Assembly: GCF_004348595.1 (NCBI RefSeq)
Contig: NZ_SMKD01000055.1
Location: 1 to 35,859 of the forward strand
DNA length: 35,859 nt
Source of the DNA: Micromonospora sp. KC723
GTDB taxonomy: Bacteria; Actinomycetota; Actinomycetes; Mycobacteriales; Micromonosporaceae
Reading direction: 5' to 3'
Shown here in pieces: positions 32,148 to 35,859 of the stretch (position 1 is the stretch's first letter; each line of letters begins with the position of its first letter). Both the position numbers and the translations under genes were made by a program. The notes below the pieces were generated by a model. It was not told the origin of the DNA. It saw only the letters and a list, made by a program, of their open reading frames with translations, and did no database searches.

Positions 32148-33920
32148 ATGATGACCCGCATGGCGTTGCACCCGGGCACGACAGTCGTCGACGAGCCTTG
32201 GCGGGCACGCCCGCCGCTGACGCGGGCCGGGGTGGCCCGGCTGGTGCAGGCGGCCGGCGTGTTCACCATCCTCACCTGGCTTCAGCCGCCGCGTCGCGGC
32301 GGGCTGGAGGCGCTCACGGAATACCTGCCGGTTACCGGCGTCCTCACCGCCAGGGCGGCCACGGTGGTCAGCGGGGTGCTGCTGATCTACCTGGGCGCGG
32401 GGCTGCGGCGGGGCAAGCGCAGCGCCTGGCGGTTGGCGGTGTTCCTGGCTGGCGCCGGTGTGGTCCTGCACATCGTCAAGGGGCTTGATCTTGACGCGGC
32501 GGCGGTCTCGGGCGCGCTGCTGGCCATGCTGATCGCGGTGCATGGCCAGTTCCGGGCGGTCGCCGACCCGCGGAGTCCGTGGCGGGCGCTGGTGGCGTTC
32601 GCCGGCTTCGCGGGCACCGGGTTCGCACTCGGCATGCTGGAGATAGCCCTGCGGCCGAATCGCCTGGTCGGCGCGCCGGGCGTGCGGCTTTGGGCGGAGC
32701 AGTCCGCGCTCGGTCTGCTCGGCATATCCGGCCCGCTGCAATTCCGGCACCCACTGGGTGCCGAGGCGGTGAGCCTCACCACCGGCGCGTTCGGGCTGCT
32801 CGCGGTCGGCGCTGCCACGGTGCTGCTGCTGCGCCACGCCGAGCGTGACGCCGAGCGGACCGCGGAACAGGACCACCTGCTGCGCGAGCTGCTGCGCCGG
32901 TACGGCGCGGCCGACTCGCTGGGCTACTTCGCCCTGCGCCGGGACAAGCTGCTGATGTGGGCGCCGTCGGGGAGGGCAGCGGTGCCGTATCGCGTCAGTA
33001 ACGGGGTGAGCCTCGCCACCGGGGACCCGATCGGCGACCCCGATGCGTGGCCCCAGGCGATCGACGCGTGGCTGGCCGACAGCGCCCGGCACGGGTGGAC
33101 CCCGGCGGTGCTCGGCTGCGGCGCGTCCGGCGGGCGGTCGTACCGCCGAAGTGGCATGGACGTGGTGGAGCTCGGCGACGAGGCGGTGGTGGACGCGGCC
33201 GGGTTCAGCCTCGAGGGCCGGGCGATGCGGGGCGTGCGCCAGGCGGTTGCCCGCGCGAGGCGCGCCGGATACACCTGCGAGGTCGTCCGCCAGCGGGACC
33301 TGTCGCCGGCCGCGCTGGCGGAGGCGGTACGTGCGGCGCGCCAGTTCCGGGACGGACCGGTGGAGCGCGGATTCTCCATGGCGTTGTCCCGCATCGGCGA
33401 CCCGCACGACGACGACTGCGTGCTCGTGCTCTGCCGTGACGGCGACGCCCGGCTGCGTGGCGTGCTGCAGTTCGTACCGTGGGGAGACGACGGGCTGTCG
33501 CTGGACCTCATGCGCGGCGACCGCTCGGCGGTCAACGGCGTGATGGAACTCATGGTGGTCAGCGCCATCGAGGCGGCGCCCGGCCAGGGCGTTCGGCGGC
33601 TGTCGCTGAACTTCGCCGTGCTGCGCTCGGTCTTCGCCCGCGCCGAGGGCCTGGGGGCCGGGCCGGTCCTGCGGCTCTGGCACCGGCTGCTGCGACTGGC
33701 CTCCCGGTTCTGGCAGATCGAGTCGCTGTATCGGGCGAACGCCAAGTACCAGCCGGCATGGCAACCTCGTTACCTGTGCTTCCCGACAGCTCGTGACCTG
33801 CCCCGGATCGCCGTGGCCGTGCTGAAGGCGGAGGCGTTCCTGCCGACCGGGTGGCGCCCGGCGCGGCGCGCCGACGGCGACGCCTCCGCACCCTCCCTCC
33901 AGCCGCTCGGGGCGGGGTGA
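32148..33920 (+). CDS. Phosphatidylglycerol lysyltransferase-like protein (DUF2156)
   Basis: The protein has 590 residues from ATG 32148. The N-terminal 225 residues contain about six transmembrane helices. The C-terminal 330 residues form the DUF2156 (LPG synthase) domain: LLRRYGAADSLGYFALRRDK, VSNGVSLATGDPIGD, RGVLQFVPWGDDGLSLDLMRGD and NGVMELMVVSAIE, with the end FRLKFxP-like region LWHRLLRLASRFWQIESLYRANAKYQP. MprF and LysX transfer lysine or alanine from aminoacyl-tRNA to phosphatidylglycerol, lowering surface charge and giving resistance to cationic peptides. There is no lysyl-tRNA synthetase domain as in mycobacterial LysX. It diverges from the esterase pair and overlaps the SGNH hydrolase gene by one base. 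Confidence 0.87.
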   Translation: MMTRMALHPGTTVVDEPWRARPPLTRAGVARLVQAAGVFTILTWLQPPRRGGLEALTEYLPVTGVLTARAATVVSGVLLIYLGAGLRRGKRSAWRLAVFLAGAGVVLHIVKGLDLDAAAVSGALLAMLIAVHGQFRAVADPRSPWRALVAFAGFAGTGFALGMLEIALRPNRLVGAPGVRLWAEQSALGLLGISGPLQFRHPLGAEAVSLTTGAFGLLAVGAATVLLLRHAERDAERTAEQDHLLRELLRRYGAADSLGYFALRRDKLLMWAPSGRAAVPYRVSNGVSLATGDPIGDPDAWPQAIDAWLADSARHGWTPAVLGCGASGGRSYRRSGMDVVELGDEAVVDAAGFSLEGRAMRGVRQAVARARRAGYTCEVVRQRDLSPAALAEAVRAARQFRDGPVERGFSMALSRIGDPHDDDCVLVLCRDGDARLRGVLQFVPWGDDGLSLDLMRGDRSAVNGVMELMVVSAIEAAPGQGVRRLSLNFAVLRSVFARAEGLGAGPVLRLWHRLLRLASRFWQIESLYRANAKYQPAWQPRYLCFPTARDLPRIAVAVLKAEAFLPTGWRPARRADGDASAPSLQPLGAG

Positions 33921-34672
33921 TGGCAGCAACGGCGCGACGCCGCACCGTCCTGCGACGCGCCGCTGCGATCGTCATGCTCCTGTCGCCGGCGGTCAGCGTC
34001 GGGGAACCGCCACCCGCCCCACCGGTCCCGAGTGCGGTGGTCGCGTTGGGTGACTCCGTACCGGCCGGGTCGGCCTGCACCTGTGTGCCTTTCCCGGACC
34101 TGTACGCCCGCATGCAGATGCCCACCGTCCCGGCCGTCAACCTCGCGCGCGGCGGCCTCAGCTCCGATGATGTGCGGGCGCAGGTCGAGTCCCCCGACGT
34201 GGACGAGGATCTGCGCGATGCAGGCGTCGTCATGATCATGGTGGGCGCGAACGATCTGGCCGCCGCGTTCGACGGCGACGGCGACGGCACGACATACGGA
34301 CGCGCCGCGGCGCGAGTGGGCACCAACGTGGCCGCCAGCGTCGACCGGATCCGCGAGTTGCACGACGGCCCGGTCACAGTGGTCGTGCTCGGCTACTGGA
34401 ACGTCGTGAAGGACGGATCCGCCGGCCTTGCCGAGTACGGTGAGGCCGGCATGGCGCAGGCGGCCACCGCCACCCGGTACGTGAACGACGCCCTACGCCA
34501 GGCGGCCGCCAAGACGGCCGCGCTCTACGTGCCCACCTACTCCGTCTTCAAGGGCGCCGCCGGCGGCCTGGACCCGACCGCCCTGCTCGCCGAGGACGGC
34601 GATCACCCCAACGCGTTGGGCCACGAGCTCATCGCTCGCGCGGTGGCCGCCGCCGTCGCCTCCAGCAGGTGA
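33920..34672 (+). CDS. Secreted SGNH/GDSL hydrolase
   Basis: The ATG at 33920 shares its A with the stop of the upstream gene (TGATG), so the two are translationally coupled. The protein has 250 residues. An N-terminal signal (residues 1-30, basic RRRTVLRR then AAAIVMLLSPAVSVG) directs export. The catalytic blocks are present: ALGDSVPAG with S46, the glycine block in NLARGGLSSDD, VGANDLAAAF with the asparagine, and DGDHPNALGHEL with the Asp-His pair. GDSL hydrolases are lipases or esterases acting on lipids or acyl sugars. Co-transcription with a lipid lysyltransferase suggests an envelope lipid substrate (inference). Four cysteine-containing residues near SACTCVPF may form a disulfide. Confidence 0.88.
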   Translation: MAATARRRTVLRRAAAIVMLLSPAVSVGEPPPAPPVPSAVVALGDSVPAGSACTCVPFPDLYARMQMPTVPAVNLARGGLSSDDVRAQVESPDVDEDLRDAGVVMIMVGANDLAAAFDGDGDGTTYGRAAARVGTNVAASVDRIRELHDGPVTVVVLGYWNVVKDGSAGLAEYGEAGMAQAATATRYVNDALRQAAAKTAALYVPTYSVFKGAAGGLDPTALLAEDGDHPNALGHELIARAVAAAVASSR

Positions 34673-34853
34673 CCGTGGCCGCCCGACGCGATGCGCAGGT
34701 GTTGACAGCCCTCGGCGGCGGGCCGGGCGAGCTGGAAGCAGCGTCGATCGCGGCGAGCAGCTTCCCGGCGTACACCTAGCGAGGGCCGATCACGGTGACC
34801 GGCGCGGTGGTGCCCCCCAGGCGATCTCACTGCCGCGCCGCGTCAATGTCCTC

Positions 34854-35249
34854 GTGGCCGGGCTGGGCGGCCTGGCCGGGTCCACGACCATTGGCCTGTT
34901 GTGGGCCACCGAGCCCAAGGCGTTGCCGGCGGGGACCCAGCTCGCCTTCGCTGCGATGATCCTCATTGGCGTGACCTGGGCGGGCTTCGCTGGCTGGGCG
35001 CTGGTCCGCCGCCCACTGTTCGCGATGGATCGGGTGATCACAGGCTGGCTCGCGGCCATCTTCAGCACACTCACGACCGTCGGCACGGTCGCGATCCCAG
35101 TCACCCGCACGAGCACCGCCGGTGTCCTGGCCGCTGGGAGCCTGGGCCTGATCCTGATCGTCGTTTCGAGCACGATGCTGATCCGCGCCCGCGCCTACCG
35201 TGCGGCCCTGCTCGCCCGCAAGCGCGAACTGGAAGGCCACCAGCCGTAA
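34854..35249 (+). CDS. Small four-helix membrane protein, unknown
   Basis: From GTG 34854 the protein has 131 residues with four hydrophobic segments: residues 1-17, 30-50, 62-82 and 88-106, ending in a basic tail RARAYRAALLARKRELEGHQ. I do not recognise the family. The start is uncertain: the frame is open to about 34790 and no good ribosome site precedes the GTG. It is followed 64 bases later by another small membrane protein on the same strand. The topology would suit a transporter accessory or an envelope-stress protein, but nothing in the sequence indicates which. Confidence 0.6.
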   Translation: MAGLGGLAGSTTIGLLWATEPKALPAGTQLAFAAMILIGVTWAGFAGWALVRRPLFAMDRVITGWLAAIFSTLTTVGTVAIPVTRTSTAGVLAAGSLGLILIVVSSTMLIRARAYRAALLARKRELEGHQP

Positions 35250-35313
35250 GCGAGCACGCCATCGATGCTCAGCAAGCCAAATCACAACTCACCACACCGC
35301 AGAGGAAGAAACC

Positions 35314-35460
35314 ATGAACGCACGCAAGCCCGCCCCCATCGGCCCGCTGGCCCTGGCCCTGCGCCATCTTCGACCCGAGTCTGCCGGCCGCCATGTCGCC
35401 GTACTCGCTGCGGTCTCCGCCGTGGCCCTGCTGGCCGGAATCGCCCTACTCCTACGCTGA
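35314..35460 (+). CDS. Small single-helix membrane protein
   Basis: ATG 35314, preceded by AGAGGAAGAAACC, opens 48 codons. The N-terminal half (PAPIGPLALALRHLRPES) is followed by one transmembrane helix (VAVLAAVSAVALLAGIALLL) that ends the protein with an arginine. A good ribosome site and the position behind another membrane protein support it as real. No family is recognised. Confidence 0.5.
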   Translation: MNARKPAPIGPLALALRHLRPESAGRHVAVLAAVSAVALLAGIALLLR

Positions 35461-35640
35461 TCACTGGCGGACAGCCACCAACTCAACGGCAGCGGCCATC
35501 TCCGACAACGACTCACTGCAGTGTCGTCGGGACGTCACCACTCGTCAGTGCCACGCTCGGAGCGTCACGATCCACGGCATCCGCATCTGGCACCCCTCTG
35601 GGGATGTCTCGCTAACGTTTCCGGCGATCTTGGTTAGTAG
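35461..35640. other. Intergenic stretch before IS256 fragment
   Basis: No gene is seen. The sequence near 35610-35640 (CTAACGTTTCCGG) may be the outer end of the IS256-type remnant. Confidence 0.3.
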
Positions 35641-35859
35641 GTTTCAGCGGCTGGGAAGCGGTCGCTGAAGGTGATGGCGAAGGCGTTCTACGCGGGTTTC
35701 CAGCGCATCGTCCATCGGGTCCTGCCTGCTCCGGCGGGGTCCAGGGAACCGGCACGTCGATCCGCACCGGCCCCGACGCGTCGGTCAACACCGTCTTCGA
35801 GCGAGTGCCGTTGCGAAGTTGCCCGACTCCACCAGGCCAAGGGTGGGCCAGGCCAAGGG
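35641..35859 (-). pseudogene. IS256-type transposase fragment (cut by window edge)
   Basis: On the minus strand RNGTRSKTVLTDASGPVRID VP reproduces the SRNG.x.KTVLT..GPVxIxVPRD signature of the N-terminal region of IS256-type mutator transposases. Downstream of it the sequence (PEQAGPDGRC...) departs from the family, and no DDE core follows, so only a piece remains. Upstream coding continues beyond the window edge. Two direct copies of CCAGGCCAAGGG lie at 35832-35843 and 35848-35859. Confidence 0.5.
35832..35859. repeat. Tandem copies of a 12-base sequence at window end
   Basis: CCAGGCCAAGGG occurs at 35832-35843 and again at 35848-35859, separated by TGGG. It lies within the IS256-type fragment and ends exactly at the window edge, which may mark an assembly end in repetitive DNA. 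Confidence 0.5.

Noticed and set aside
1..35859. tRNA, rRNA or CRISPR array
   Set aside because: No cloverleaf-like sequence with a GGTTCGAATCC-type T-loop, no rRNA signature and no regularly spaced repeats were seen by eye.

Overview
The window is high-GC DNA (about 70 percent by eye) with GTG starts, frequent leaderless-looking promoters, a MprF/LysX-type lipid lysyltransferase, LtrA, HAF-repeat, HXXEE and DUF5107 proteins. This suggests an actinobacterium, most plausibly a soil member of the Micromonosporaceae or a relative; that placement is inference. The first gene and the last IS remnant are both cut by the window edges. No tRNA, rRNA or CRISPR array was seen.

Layout. 1-7 kb: three MarR-type regulators, two of them paired with NAD(P)-binding Rossmann proteins (a GTGA-overlap operon at 410-1602 and a divergent pair at 4816-6395 with a visible promoter and palindromic operators), a Tat-type solute-binding protein, a decayed IS701-family element with its inverted repeats still present, and a DoxX-like membrane protein. 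7-13 kb: a carbohydrate locus in which an AraC regulator diverges from a DUF5107-TPR protein and a cellulase-like glycoside hydrolase overlapping by ATGA. The hydrolase's stop codon lies inside the end of an IS remnant. 13-20 kb: an internally deleted IS5 remnant, a secreted HAF-repeat protein, an HXXEE membrane protein whose start abuts a beheaded MFS transporter, a LuxR HTH fragment, LtrA, a hypothetical gene and a cytosolic-looking PDZ protein. 20-25.9 kb: a SnoaL-like protein, IS5 and resolvase fragments, a frameshifted coiled-coil gene, a GAF protein with a Cys/His tail, and a frameshifted transposase.

25.9-27.5 kb holds the most interesting genes: two adjacent, clearly paralogous, lower-GC genes that I cannot assign to any family. 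27.7-29.9 kb is a junkyard of a beheaded pectate lyase, a beheaded ATP-dependent DNA ligase and an IS5 remnant. 29.9-34.7 kb is a coherent envelope-lipid module: two membrane-anchored esterase-like proteins (one lacking the serine elbow) diverging from a phosphatidylglycerol lysyltransferase-like protein followed by a secreted SGNH hydrolase. The end has two small membrane proteins and an IS256-type fragment.

Overall the region is a mosaic. At least seven transposase or recombinase remnants, none intact, border several truncated genes, so it looks like an old accessory region repeatedly rearranged by insertion sequences. The functional units that look whole are the MarR/NmrA pair, the DUF5107/glycoside hydrolase/AraC locus, the paralogous pair at 26-27.5 kb, and the lipid lysyltransferase/esterase module.
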